From the NCBI GenBank assembly GCA_023653785.1, contig JAMKCH010019889.1, positions 1-64,000 on the forward strand: a DNA stretch of 64,000 nucleotides, in the 5' to 3' direction. The stretch's first letter is position 1, and each line of letters begins with the position of its first letter. The position numbers and the translations under genes are program-made. The DNA is from Ophioderma brevispina. Lineage: Eukaryota > Echinodermata > Ophiuroidea > Amphilepidida > Ophiodermatidae. The notes below the pieces were generated by a model. It was given only the letters and a program-made list of their open reading frames with translations, ran no database searches and was not told the origin of the DNA. Below, piece after piece: positions 34,800 through 48,633 of this stretch.

Positions 34800-37394
34800 T
34801 TACAGCTATATCTCAATATTACCTAATACATTACCTCTACAGTGAAGTGTCACGAGAAAGTTATAACTGATGCCCCAATGTTGCATGTAAAATCTGTAAC
34901 AGGAGTGGTGGAACCAAGGAACCGCCAATTTTCTGAGCAAATGGAGGAGTCTGATTTTTATACTTGTGTCACTTCATCATAGTTTTTGATTTTTGACAAT
35001 CAATTTATTTGAAGGGTCGTAATCGTCTATCCTGAAAAATAAAATATTTGCTGGCATAGATTGCGGCCAACATTTTTTGCATGGCCCACTGCATGGCCAT
35101 TCTTTCACCTTCTGCTTAAGTCAGGACCATCTTTTATCTGCAATAACATACCAATTGTAATTAATAATTTAACTACTCCCTACTCGTTGGCTTCTTTAAT
35201 TTCATTTTCAACGTATTCTCCTCCAATGAAACCATACCCTTGACAGCACACACGCAGTAATCCAAAAAAAAAAATCAGACTATAGTTAGCTTGACTTGCT
35301 GAGACTTACCTTGTAACAATTTCCAACATGTACCATTTTCTTCATTATTGCCCTGAAATGAAAATACAATAATGCTGAAAAATAATGTTTTTATTCTTGA
35401 TTATTCTGAGATTGTTCTCGCCACTCATGTTATTCCTAAAAAAGAATACAAATGTGACATGAATGCTTACAAACTCTTAGCTCAATTTAATTTTGTATAT
35501 AAGGACAGTATACTGTACAAGGCTGTGAATGAAACTTATTTGACTTTATTTTCTCAGGTCTAATGCAGGCATCACTGGTAACATTGTATCCACTATCCGC
35601 CTTCCTTAAGTTTGCACCTTAAGTCACCTACAACAACACCCATTTAGGTCAAGAGTTGCCTATGATCTGAAATTAGTTTCTTCCACAAAGTCAAATTTGT
35701 TAAGTGGAAACACAATTATGAACAAGTAATCCCATGAGGGATACAGAATGGTTGGGATGGAGAGCATTGCTCAGTAAATACAATACAACGAGGAAATTTG
35801 CCAGGCAAACTGGGCATACCGAGGAAATCCAAGCCTTGGGGAGCAAAATTCCAAGTTGTTTTTGGCAAACTGCTCAACAATGCTGTGGGAAACCAGGGCC
35901 ATGCCTGTAGGGAGTGGGGATGTAACTCCCCAATTGCAGAATTGTCGGCAAAATTGTCCTTTTTGTTTGGCAAACATTTAATTAAATAAATAACTTTGTT
36001 ATAGATCTTTCATAAGATATCACTTTTGATCGGTATACCGGACTGTATGCAGTACAATTATTACTCAGTGTAATTGGGTGAAAAATTGTTTTGGCCTAGC
36101 AATTTTTTAAATTGTGTATCAAATGGACAATTTTGCTGGCAAACACTCTGCCCCATTGAAAATGGTCTGAGGATGCACCTAAATGGAACCAAATGTGTGT
36201 GAAGGGCATAAAATGAGTGCATTTACATTAAGGTGAGCCAATTTACACAAAGGTGTCACAAATCCCTCAAAAATTGGACAAAATTGCCAAAAGTCATTCC
36301 ATTTGCGTCCCATCCTTTTTACACCCTGGTAGTTCACTGACGAAAATTGTTGACAAAGTGTGCGCATGTGTCACAAAACCAATCAGAATAGACATGCACA
36401 GAGACTGCATGACTAAGGGTTGCATTAGGCAGTTTTCAGTAACTGTGAGCTACTTCACCATCAAACTGCCTCTGTTTTGATTCACCAATCACAAGTTTCC
36501 ACTGTTTTGATTGACCAGATTGGCACAGACTCATCCACATGTAAATCCAATCCCATAATGCCCCATGATTTGTAAATTACACTTTGACAAGGTCATTACA
36601 CCCCATACATAGTCATATTACCTATACACAAAAACAAGACTTTCACACACTTTTAAGCACAGAAAAGGAAGTGATTTTGATGAGAGGTCTTGTGTCTCAG
36701 AATTTTCAGTGTTATCCATTACTCTTTCCACCCCTACGAGATTCTGTATGTTACTACTATGTCCTTTTTTTTTAGATGACTTCCAAAATTGGGGGGGGTG
36801 GGGTCTCAACCTTATTTTGGGTAGGTTGTGCCGCCTGATGGTCAAAAATTGAGCCTGAGCTGACTTGAGGCAAAAAAGGGGGTCTCCAGAGCCAATTTCC
36901 TAAAATTTCTGAAAATAGCTGCAATTTTTCCTCAATTTCCAGCTACTTTTTGAGACATTTTGAAGACAATTTAGAATAAAATTTTGGCTTTGGACTGAAA
37001 TTAGGTCTCTGGAACTGAAATAGTCCTAAATGGGATCACCCTAACTGAACTTATGGGCAGCACATACCCAATACTCCCAAGTCCAATATAAGAACCCCTT
37101 CCAGGCAATTTGATATAATTGGATTTATTGACCCATATTTATGGTTAGTTATGAGTTTTCAAAGTATCGGGCAGACATAGTCTCGCCGCAATATTTTAAA
37201 ACTCATAGCGAGTAAATCAGCCAATTTTATCATGATTATGTTTTTGGAGGCAATATTTTCTTACACTTGGATCCATACAAACCAACACAATTATGAGGTC
37301 ATGCTGAGTCGTTAACACTCTGGTATTTTTGGGCTAAATAAGTCTTAGGACATTGAAACCATCCAAAAGAGTGCGCATACAGGATAATAGAGTA
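34800..37394. other. No gene seen
   Basis: AT-rich. TTGGCAAAC/AAATTG-rich sequence at 35780-36150 looks like a diverged repeat with frames on both strands. No supported gene. Confidence 0.5.
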
Positions 37395-39236
37395 GGGTCA
37401 TTCCATTCAAAATTCAACAAGCGGGTAGCACCAGCACTCCTCATGGAGTTCTTCTCTTTTTTGGTGTATTGAAAATATAGAAAATTTGAGCTCTATACCA
37501 CTTTTCCTTTTCACGCTACAGCAATTTTAAATTGAGGGGGTCACCTGAAAACATGATCGGTTGAAATTCAATATAAAGGGCCTTAAGTAAAGAACGACAA
37601 CCCCTCAGATCCTTCAAACTGGCATTCTGGATAACCTTTACTGTCATGCAAATATGCGAACAAAAAAAAAATGCACCTTGCCCCAATTGTAAAATTAACA
37701 GGGGTCAAAATGGCTCAAAAACCACTCTGAACCCATACTTTGGGGGGCCATAAGTGAAAAGTAAAGTGATTACAGTGTAACTTTAAAATTTGGCTGGTGA
37801 AAGCTAATCTTGAATACTACCCTTGTGTACAATCTTGTACTATCTCAGCTTATATTGGAAGAATATAACCAGGGTTAAAAAATCTGAATTTCCGGTAAGA
37901 TAGTTGCATTTCTCACAGATTTCAAACTATATCTTATGTATATGTCCCTCCAATGGCCAAGTTTCCCCTCCAAATGGGCCACCCTTTCTTGGGAAGGAGC
38001 TCCCCAAATTCCACTTTTTCGAGCCATGGATATAACCACGAAAAATGCAAAAAAGGTCCAATTTAAATCCTTGACTTTACCCCCCTAAACCTCAATGTCA
38101 GACCTTTCGCACGACAAATTCTGCTTGAATATGGTTAAGAGGGCCCCCTGCTGAAGTTGTGTGCGAAGTTTCAACATTGTGTCTAACTGCCTTATGTAGG
38201 TTAACAGGCTTCAAAAGATCTAAACTTTCAACTAATATCAGACAAAATTCCCATTGAATGTACACAGAATTCTGAACTTTGCAACCTGGGTATTTAAGTG
38301 CAGTTTTAAGACTTTGAATCCAAGTTTGACCTTGTAGAACTCTAACAATGAAATTGAAATCAATATTATCACCTCATTAGCACCGATCTAGGTATGGACC
38401 AAATTTCAGCTTGGTGTCTTGTTTGGTGAGGAATTTATAATACTTTAATTATCTTAACTGAATTATATAGTAAACAGTGAACTGTGCAAGTTAATACTCA
38501 GTTTGCAAAGTTCAGGTTTCCTGTGTGTTTCAATGGGAATTCTTTCAAAACTGAATTACATGAAGTAGGGCTTTTTGAAGACCAGAAGACACTCAGACAC
38601 CACAGTGAAACTTGGCAAAAATATTAAGCAAGGACCCCCCTCAAACATATTTCAGCAGACTTGGTGCAGAATGTCCTGAATTGGTTTTTATTATTGGGGG
38701 GGCCAACGTCAGTCAAATTGGACTTTTGCTTTTTTGCGACATCTATATCTCTTCAAACGAAGCTGATATAAATATAAGGATGTGTACCAAGGTGTCTTTA
38801 AGAATTATATCACCACCCCAATTTAAAAATTTATACCGTTTTACTTTTTGACTTATCCCCCCCCCCAAATTAGGTCGCAAGTGGTTTTTGAGCCATTGTT
38901 TGACCCCTGGTACTTTTAAATTGGGGCAAGGAACATTTTTTTCTGTCACATAATTGATTTGCATGTGCAGCAAAAGCCTATCCAGAATGCAAAGTTTGAA
39001 GTATCTGAGGTTTTGTAGTTGTCTTTAACTTATGGCCCTCTGAATAGTGAAATTTCCACCGTACATGTTTTTTTTGAGGTGACCCCCCTCAAATTTAAGA
39101 TTGCTGTAGCTGAAAACGAAAAGAGGTACAGAGCTCAAATTTTCATGATTTCAGTTTTCTCAGAATATCTTTCAATACACCAAAAAAGAAAGAGGTGATG
39201 TGTACTCGATTTGTTAATTTGGCAGTGGAATGACCC
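37395..39236. mobile_element. 1.84-kb near-palindromic element
   Basis: Begins GGGTCATTCCA and ends TGGAATGACCC. Matching words run inward on both arms: CTTTTTTGGTGTATTGAAA, TTTGAGCTCT, ACGCTACAGCAATTTTAAA-like, GGGGTCACCT, CTCAGATCCTTCAAACT-like, GCATTCTGGATA, CCTTGCCCCAATT, GGGGTCAAAxATGGCTCAAA, and near the centre CTGAACTTTGCAAcc against its complement. Arms are around 900 bases and the centre is near 38.35 kb. No ORF above 80 codons. Probably a long-TIR MITE/foldback transposon. Target-site duplication is unclear. Confidence 0.85.
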
Positions 39237-39981
39237 AGTTAATTTTTTCTTATATGATGTGGCTCACTTTTGTCAAATTTGACTCTCTCAGATAGAAGTA
39301 TTGATCGGTTTTAACTTGCTGCAGGCTTTCCAAAGCACATCATACAGCTCACCCCCTTACTTACAGGTAGGTGGTCATGACTGTTTACATAAGTCTCAGT
39401 AGTATTTAACACAGTCACCAGCCAGGCCCACCTATGCCAATTTTATGCAGCTTCTCAATAGTTATTTGTCACCCTGGGGTGACAAATTTACATATTTATC
39501 TTGCCTTAAACTCTATTATTTAATACTATTTTAATTAATACAATATAACTCTGAAATACATTTTACCATCGCTTTTCTATTTTCTGGCCTTTTCAGTGCA
39601 ATTTTATGATAACTGTAATCCATTGTTAACATTTCTAGCATAATTACATTACAAAAAACAATTTCATATTTTGTAAATGTTATAATTTTATATTATACAT
39701 TTGGTCTACAATTTGGCCGTTGGGCTTACAGAGCTAATTATTACTCCAATCAAAAACAGGTTAAATTTTTTTTCTGTATTAACATTGCCTATTAGCATTC
39801 ACTTGACCTTTGCTCTAAGAAACAAACATAAGTTTTTTTTATTGATAGGAATATCTACTGGGTCTGCGCTTAGGGTAAACTTAACGAGCTTTAGGATTAA
39901 CCCTTTACAAGCGTCCCATCCCTATTTCTTTCATTTACCACTGCCCACTTGATCTCTACCCACAGGTGGGGGGGGGGGGGT
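39237..39981. other. No gene seen
   Basis: AT-rich, ending in a G run at 39968-39980. Confidence 0.5.
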
Positions 39982-41750
39982 TGTATAGGCTATCTCCCTG
40001 CTCGAACGTGAGGAAACAGGAAATTGCTCGGCGGCCCTTTTGCTCTACCCAAGAACCCGTTCGTGTACGTACAAGGGATAGGGAAACTACGGAACAAGGA
40101 CAGAATTAGGCTGATTAATTGCGCGTTGTCAAGGTTTGTCAATTACTGGTTTTGAATTTTCGAGTTATGTTTAGGGTATGTTCGAACAAAATATGATTCA
40201 AACTGTTTTAAAAAGTCTTTAAAATGCCATATTTCAGGTTTTCAGCTCACATACACAAGTGTTCCCATGCAGTAATTGCTTTGACTAGTATTCACAGATT
40301 ATAGTATTATTATCCTACTTCCTTTGTTTCCGAGTTAAATACCCCCAGCAATGACTTGGTAAGCTCTCCAAGGAGAAGTAGTATTGATCTCTTTTTACAG
40401 GCTTTAAGAAGAATTTGGGCATGCCGTTCTATTTTAAACAATATTATTAATAAGATACTTGGAATGATAATTGCCTGGGGGTTCTGAATTTTGTCGGGGG
40501 AACCAAGCTCGTTACTAAATACTGATCAGCAAAATTTAAAACCAGAGTGTGTAATGTTCTTGCAGTAGGGCCTATAGCAAAAGTGTAACTTTTTTGTATA
40601 AGTGGCTTCAGCTAGCAACACATGTTTATAGATTGAAAGTTACATTATTATGAATGATCAAAACAACTGATTTGCATGACTATTTCTAGTTAATAAAAGA
40701 CACTTTTTTGACTAATTTAATATTCTCAGGTATCTTTAAAGAAGGTATTTTAGTCACGTAGTGACAGCTCCCACAAGGGGTATAATTTTACTGCAAATTG
40801 GTCCCCTTATTTACAAAACCTGGAAAACTAGTATGATTTCACCAAAAAACGGGCTCCGGTAGACTGACGTTAGGGCGTTATTTTCACTGAACAATGGTCT
40901 TGTTAGCCTTTTCGGGGTCAAGTTCAGAAACCCTGGAATGAGCAAGCCACCCGTACCCCTCCACGCCCCCCATCCCCCATCGGAAATCTCGCGTTGCAAA
41001 AAAAAAGATAATGCACGGCAGTCTATGGGGCCGTATATACTGCACAAAATCATTGTTTTTTAAATCAACTTGGAAATTTTAAAATTGGAAGGAACTGAAA
41101 AGTTTTGGTACTTGACGTTGGGATTTATAAGCTAGTATAGTGAAAATGGTTTGTGATAAATGTAAAAATCACAAGCTATCCCTTACGCCTAATTGTGATC
41201 CATTTTAATGTTCCAGCGAAAGAATCATGATTTAAAGAAGAATGCTATATTCCCGTGGAGTTAGTATAGCATGTTAGGCACAGCATATAGTCTAGGGTAG
41301 TACAGTGAATTAGTACAGACAGTTTTAGTATGTACAGGGTATAGGCTACGACGTCTGTACACCCTACCATATCAACGGGGACTTAGGTCCTTTTTATTAA
41401 TTATTTATCCGTCACAACCCTACTCCACCTGCTCACCACATCATTCTTTTCCCCTCATTCCCCATCCTATAATCGGTACGCAAAATTGCTAGAATACATT
41501 CGTTTACTTCTACTCACAGTTAATTCGCCAAAACGGGCAGGCAAAACATACATTCATACAAAATTGGCAAACGCTGATATTTTTTAGATATATTGACCAG
41601 GAAGTACTTATAAGGCATACATGTATACTCATCCATGAAAACCCGTGCAAACCGAGGAAGTTTGTGGGTTAGAGCAAAAGGGACGCTGTTGCAAAACTTC
41701 CAGTTTCCTCACCGGCTCGCTATTCAATCGAGTGGAGACAGCCTATACAG
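39982..41750. mobile_element. 1.77-kb element with about 85-bp imperfect terminal inverted repeats
   Basis: Left end TGTATAGGCTATCTCC, GTGAGGAAACAGGAA, GCCCTTTTGCTCTACCCA. The right end (minus strand) reads TGTATAGGCTGTCTCC, GTGAGGAAACTGGAA, GTCCCTTTTGCTCTAACCCA. The interior has no transposase-length ORF. This is probably a non-autonomous or decayed DNA transposon. Confidence 0.65.
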
Positions 41751-44700
41751 TGTTAGAGATCAGTGCCACTGCCCCACCTAAGTACATGCATAATGGGGGA
41801 GGAAGACACATTGGTAGATAGAGAAAATGAATTGATCTTAAACCATGCAAGTTACACTATATCATTCAGATACAATCCCCTGGGAAGGAAAGCAATAAAA
41901 AACTTATCAAATAAGGGCTTAAAAACAATTACTGCAAATGCTACAAAACATTATTCAGTTCTCAGGCCCAGGCTTCATGGCATCAGAGTAGGAAAATTAT
42001 GAAGGATCACAGTTAAATCAGGTCCGCTGCAACCATAAATTTTATACACAAACTTCTTTGTGTGTTGGGATCATTTTTCAAATGACACCCTCAAAAACTT
42101 TGAACCTCCGGACTAGCAGACATTGTAACAATTAACGTACAAAAGGTTTGAGATTGATTAACCATATGTTGACAGACCGACAGGGGGACCCCTGAAACGG
42201 GATTCTAAGTGCAGCAAATGGAGCCTTAAGGAGAGGGGGCCAGACAAAGTTTGTACAGGTGGTCAATTTTTAAATGGATCCAATCTATTGAAAAGTTTAT
42301 GCCATGTTTTTTTCTAACCACAAGTAAAGGCAAGAGTATAGTTTGTACTATCTACAATGTAAAGTTTCAAAGGGAGGACCATTTTTTGGTACAATTTACA
42401 AATTTGGTATCAACATAAAGCTGCTTTATTTACGAAACAGTTACCAATGATCTTCCCCATCATTTTTTATACTTAGAATAATAATCACCCATTACGCGTA
42501 AAAAGACGTTTCCAAATAAAGTAACAACACCCGGCCACACCTGTCGAAGTAACCTGTTAGTCGGTTTGCACTAGGGACCACGAGCATGTGAAAACACTGC
42601 GAGGCCGAAGCACACACCGTAAGTGCCATGCATTTTGAACAGTTGTTGAAAAAGAAATCCCCCAACATAATTTGTTACTTGAGGGGCACATTAATTTGAT
42701 CGGTATTCAATCGTAAGTAAGTAAAATTTGTTGTTATTTGTGCGAGATTAGAACTTATATGACTGTATTAAGCGAGCAATCATGAATTAATCACAGCAAG
42801 TGCGTAATCAAAAATCACGGCATCCTGTAAATTTTTCGGGATCAATTGACAGATATCAGCAGATTACGTAAGTTAAGCCTTTATGTCTCATTTTGAACAT
42901 TTAAAAGCTTTCATTTCTCTCTGCACTTTTTTTGCACTTAGAGGATATTGTGTTACATACCATTACAAAGGTTTTTTTACCGCATGTTAGCGCTTTATTA
43001 ACAAAGCGAAAGGCTTTCTAACCCTCACCCACCCCTCAAAAATACGACTGGCAGCTTATGCGGTACCTTGCCTGTCATGATCACGCCCGCCGTTGTGTTG
43101 CACAACAGATACTCCAGCGCGTAGCCATTACGCCTATGCGCCGTGGTCTTCGCCGTGTGGTTCATGTTTCAGCTCATGTCAGCGCTTCTACCGGAATTAC
43201 AATTCCAAAGCTTTTCAGACCAAATCCATATTCACCAGAATCTTGGCCATGGAATGATGTGCAGAAATTATTCTTGAAAGAACAGTAGTGCACAAACACT
43301 GACAATTAAATACCAAATAGGAGTTCGGTCGACTGCAATCCGGACCGGCACTCCTACAGCTAAACCGTGGCACCTACGAAAAATACGCGACGTACAGTCT
43401 CAGATTTGCAAAAATCTACACGAAAATTCTCGTGCTATTTTGTCTAAATGCTTGATTTTATTGACTAAATATTTAACAAAGAATTTTAATTACCAATTCA
43501 AAAGTTCTCGCTCCAGCAAAACGGTCATGGTTATTTCCCTTGGCATTATTTGCTACTATTTCTTGGTCGTCCCAGCTTGTACCTCGCATTCTCCTTCCCC
43601 AAAATCTAAACCCCCATGTCTATCGAACTTACTCTGAGCGTCCACACACAAAAGCCACTTCAAACCACTATATGCCATCTCCATTTCAAATTCTCAATAA
43701 TCCATTTTTTGTAAAAGTACAAAAAATGACCCCACCTGTGACAGATTTAAGACCGCGGTAGTGAGCGTCCGCACCTATCACGTATGCAGTCTGCAGTGCG
43801 GCAACCGGAAGTGCCGGGAGTAAACAGGCCCATGACGTCACGCATTAAACATCCCATGTAGGAAGTCTCCGCCCGTTTCTAAGTTGCCTTCTTATGACCA
43901 ATTAATATGGCTCCAATTTAACATGTTGAAGTGTGAGAATAAAGTTATTTTTGTCTATTGTGCTTCTAATTACATGTTACGAATGTAAATAATAACTACG
44001 ACTGGTTTCTAAACGATGTCCTGCCCTTTAAGAGTTATAGGCTAAAAAAGCAAAATCAATTCAGTTGTACAGGATCAAATTTTCAAGTTGCTCCGATATA
44101 GATAAAAAATGGTGCAAAATTATTAACAAAGTTCATAGGATTAAACTAACAATAGTTTTAAAACTAGCTAAAATACTTAGTTCCGAAGTGGTTGTAGGGG
44201 GCACAGCAGCAAATGTCCAATGCAGTCAATGGGGCTGATATTGTTTCCCCACTTCTTAAGCAAGCATCTGAGACACTCAAACTATTCCTTATTTTGATCC
44301 TATGACTCCACCAATAATTTGCCCTGTATTTAAAATACTGTGTTAAAAGGTTTTAAAAATTGACCTATTTGACCTCTAATCCTATGGCCAATTTTATATT
44401 TGAGGGCACCCACCTTTGAATCATATTAGTAAGGCGTAAGGGGTCAAGTTGGCTAAAATTCCGGTATGCGTACTTACCAAATAGAAAAGGCCAACTCGAC
44501 CAATGGGGACTGCCTAGTTGAGTTCACGAAAATTTGGGTGGGTAGGTACTATTAACAGTCGGCCAACTCTACTCTCCGCGTCAGCACTTCACAGCACAGT
44601 AAATAAATATCCTTGATAATCATTTTCCGTATACATATCAGGGCATCTGTGCTGTCGTGCACCCTCCCTGGTGGTGCCGCCCCTGCTCTGCACGGTCCAG

Positions 44701-45673
44701 TGAAGGGGAAGTTACGATGTCTACCCCCCCATGCATGACAATTTGATATGCTTTAGTTTTGAAACATACCCCCACACACAACCACACCCAACACACCAGG
44801 CGGAAAACAAACTTGGGCTCATACGATATGGTACACAGCAGAGAAGATGCTATGGTACACACCGTAGAGCTGCACACCAACACGTTGTTGCAACATCATT
44901 ATTCTGCCACAGTTCGGGCCCAGGACCTTGCATGACGCGTGACTGTTCTGGCCACCAGTTCAGCATTCAATATACGAGGATAGGAATACACAGGCCTACA
45001 CGCCTATTCCACGGGAATGAATATGGATGCACTGGGTTTCGGGTTGGGTTTGATTTCTTGACCTTCTTGAACACTGATATAACCATATGATATTTTAACC
45101 TAAAATAGTGTTGAGAAGTCAACCGGCCTGCAATGATTCCATGATCGTACCTAGAATCAGGATCAGTTCATTTCATAGTAATACAAACGTTAAATGACCA
45201 TTCACAATGTCAATAATTTTACACAAACCGAAGCAGCTCATACATTATCGAGAATTTGGGTAGGTACGCATGTATAACGGCAGTTTGCCAGCTCTTAACT
45301 CATGTTGCGTTAGTAAGCCTTTTATATGATCCTTATAGAACACAAACACCAAGATTCACAAGCTAGTATTCCTTCAGAACTAGTCAGTGAAATATCACCC
45401 ATTCAGATTGATAAGAAACGTCTGATCTTTTATTAAAATATAATGTAGTAATAGTGACAGGGAATTTATTTTAGGAAAAATCTCAAATGTACATCTATGA
45501 AATCCAAAAAATTTAGTAACGTGAATACTCATCAAATCAAAAAATCGGTTGTCTTTGTGAAATACTTCCTTAATGTAATAAATGTTGGAAAATCTTGACA
45601 AATCAATTGACCGATATGACCCCTGTACAACATGTGAAAAACCATATGACTACACTTTTCAAAGTAAAACATT
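41751..45673. other. No confident gene
   Basis: Frames at 41763-42002 and 43058-43288 (plus strand) are short and unidentified. The second lies in a CpG-rich patch (43060-43200) unlike its AT-rich surroundings. A 119-codon frame at 44731-45090 has no domain I can name. Confidence 0.4.
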
Positions 45674-45955
45674 GGCTGGTATTCGAAAGAGCGTTAATTT
45701 TAGTCCTGGGTTTTAAACCAGGTTGAGTCCTACATGAGGGACCCTTTTTTTTCTTTCAAAAATATGTGGAACGTTAAATGTAACAGGTGAGAAAATTCCT
45801 CATGAATGGGCCGCTTCGGCCCATCTATTAGGAATTTCTTCTCCACCCGTACAGCATATTTTTAGAGATGTTGGAAGGAAAAAAAAGTCCATCATGTAGG
45901 ACTAACCCTGGTTAAACTCAGGTTTTAAGTTAGACGTCCCTTTCAAATACCAAAC
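45674..45955. mobile_element. Foldback MITE family A, copy 2
   Basis: GGCTGGTATTCGAAAG, GGGTTTTAAACCAGG, GAGTCCTACATGA, GGCCCATCTATTAGGAAT, GTAGGACTAACCCTGG and CCCTTTCAAATACC follow the order of 10209-10486. More diverged and with a decayed right tip. Confidence 0.8.
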
Positions 45956-48633
45956 TAAAGTGTTTTCCCCTGGCATTGACCAAATAGGACTTTGCACTGA
46001 TATACAGGCTACCATGGAACTCTGATACTTTACAAAAACACTTCCTCTTCCACAGGGCAAAAGCTAAGCTTGCAAATGCTGACGGAAAAGCAGGGGGGAA
46101 ATATTGTAAGAAATGCAGCATCCTGCTCAAGAAGGAGGAAATGTGTCAAAAACTAGCAATATTCACTATTTATTGAGTAGCCTACTTACAGACTTCAGCT
46201 AAATATATAATTTAACATGCTCAGTTATTGCACTATATGCATACACGACACGTTTTAGTAGTGTTACTTTCGATCTTGGGATGGTGACTTTGGTTTATTA
46301 ATATTCTTCTATCTACATTGAAGTTGCCTTTCTTGATGGTGTTGTAGAGCAAAAAAAAAATTATAAAAGAATTAAAATTAAAAGATTACTTGCCAAACTA
46401 TGGGCAATATGAGCAGATGTGTTTCTTTCATTGCACACCATATGCTACTGTGTCGTAGACAGAAATTACAAAACTTGACAAAACTCTTTTTGAATAGATG
46501 ATCCAATCTGCTGATAAAGATCAAGCAAACATACAATATATATTCTATTTCTCTACCTCCGTGCAGTGATGTCAGCCTTGACGCAGCTTTTATGCACGCG
46601 TCAAGATATGTCGTCTTTAAGCGCGCGTGTAACAACATTGTCACTTTAAGCCAGCGCACATGGTTACTGGAGCAACCAACAAATCTTGTGCTGACGTCAA
46701 TGCATGGAGGTAGGAAAATGTAGTATAGACCATTGCTTTGGATGGAATAAAAATCTCAACTTGTTTAGGGTAAGGGTGTGACAAACAATGTAGTGAATCA
46801 TAGGGTGCATTACACACATCTATATTCGCTGATGTAGAGCACGTTAGAATAAGACCGTTGCCAAGTCAACTGGCTCATGCTTACTTTGGTTCGAGCCACT
46901 GATCACATTGATCCCAACACAAATCCTATGGCATATCATTATTCGGAACAGGTGCATGAGCCAAAGTGTGAACCAGTAACCAACAGGGGTGAATTTGGGG
47001 GGGCACTCGGCACACACCCCCTATTACAGAGCAAAGGGCGGTCAGCACCGCACATGGCGCCAGTTGTACTGTAGATCTATAAGAATGGCTTTTTATGCAC
47101 AGGGCACCCTGTAGATCTCAAAAAATGGTGGTACAGGGGTCGGGCACCATGTAGATGTAGACTAATGATTCTGCTTGGGCGCTCAGGCGGATGAATAATT
47201 TCAACCCGACCAAAGAAATATTTTGGTCTAGATACCTGGCAAGCACGTCGAGCCGGAAAATTTGGCGCCCCCTCTATTGAGAAATCCTGGATCCACCCTG
47301 ATACAGGATACTAATGTGCACTACATCTAATCAGATGATTAAATATTGTGTAAATATTTTAAATCCCCCCCCCCCAAAAAAAAATCTGAAACAAAGGTCT
47401 ACACAATTCAGAATGTGCCTGAATAACATGCATTTTGCAGTAGACTAATTTCCCTTACTAAGATCCTTTATTAAAATAGACAGGAGAAAATATTCAAAAG
47501 ATATCATTTTCCCCTAATTTTCTTGCTTGTTTATGGGGGAACCAAATGAGAATATTTTCAACATTTATTGGAAGATAAAGCAGAAAAGACTACAGAAGTT
47601 TTTAAAAGTCTGTAGATATTATTTAAGTGTTTTCAAAATTTAAAACAACACATTACTTTATTGTTTAAACATAACAGATTTTATGATTAAAACACATTAA
47701 TCACTCATTTTTTAAGTATACAATGTTGCAAAATAAAGCAGAAACACAAAAAGTCATCAACAGAAAAATTAATTGATTTTACAAGCAATAGAAACACAGT
47801 AGAAACGGGTATATACGCGTATCCTACAATTTCAATCTGTAAACTCTTATTTTACTTTTCTTAGGTTCAATCACTTCAGACCTTTTTAGGTAGTTTAACA
47901 TTACAAGATATGGGAAAGTACAGATATCGGGGGCATCAACTTCTACAGTGTCCCTTTAATGACCACTTGTGCACTATTGCCCTTGTCAAACTAGTGTGTT
48001 CAAACAATAAGTGTTTGGGAAAGGAACCCATTTCAAACTAAAAACACTTTGAACCAGACTTAAAAGGATGAACTTAATAATCGGGTTGAAAGTGCATATC
48101 TGTTTTACCTGTTTACATCCTACGTTACAGCTTACTTGCAATTTTTCCCTTAGGTGAATGGAAAAAGGTTTAAACAAGAATTGTCTTTAAAAAAGACAAG
48201 CATCGCTGAGCTAGTGTTTGACAGGGGGTAGGACATGCCAACCTAACAGCAACAGCGAATTCAAAATCTAAGGGAAATTTGAATAATTAACGTCTTTCAA
48301 TTGTATGCAAGTTTTTCAAACACCATGGAACAATTCCAGCATCCATTATTATTTGTTATTGCAGTATGTGGCATTTTGCCTTTTGATAACGAGTTGAAAT
48401 GAAACATTTGTTACAGACATGAGATCTGTGTAATACTCTATTTGATAGGTTAACCTATCTGCGTTATAGGTGATATAGTTCGTGGAAGATCTCCATGTAA
48501 AAGATATCTACATCTAGATGTCATTATATGGAGTGTATTAGAAATAATGTTTGAATATAAGTAAGTACCTTCAAACATAGGATGTAATAAATTTTTGACA
48601 TTCCAGTTTGTACTTGAAGAACTACAGATTGAA
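45956..48633. other. No gene seen
   Basis: Includes a C run with an A run at 47367-47385 and two CACCCTGTAGATCT-like words near 47105 and 47150. AT-rich otherwise. Confidence 0.5.

Noticed and set aside
44638..45090. Overlapping frames on both strands, up to 119 codons
   Set aside because: No domain, His/Thr-rich from CA-rich sequence, and neither strand is favoured.
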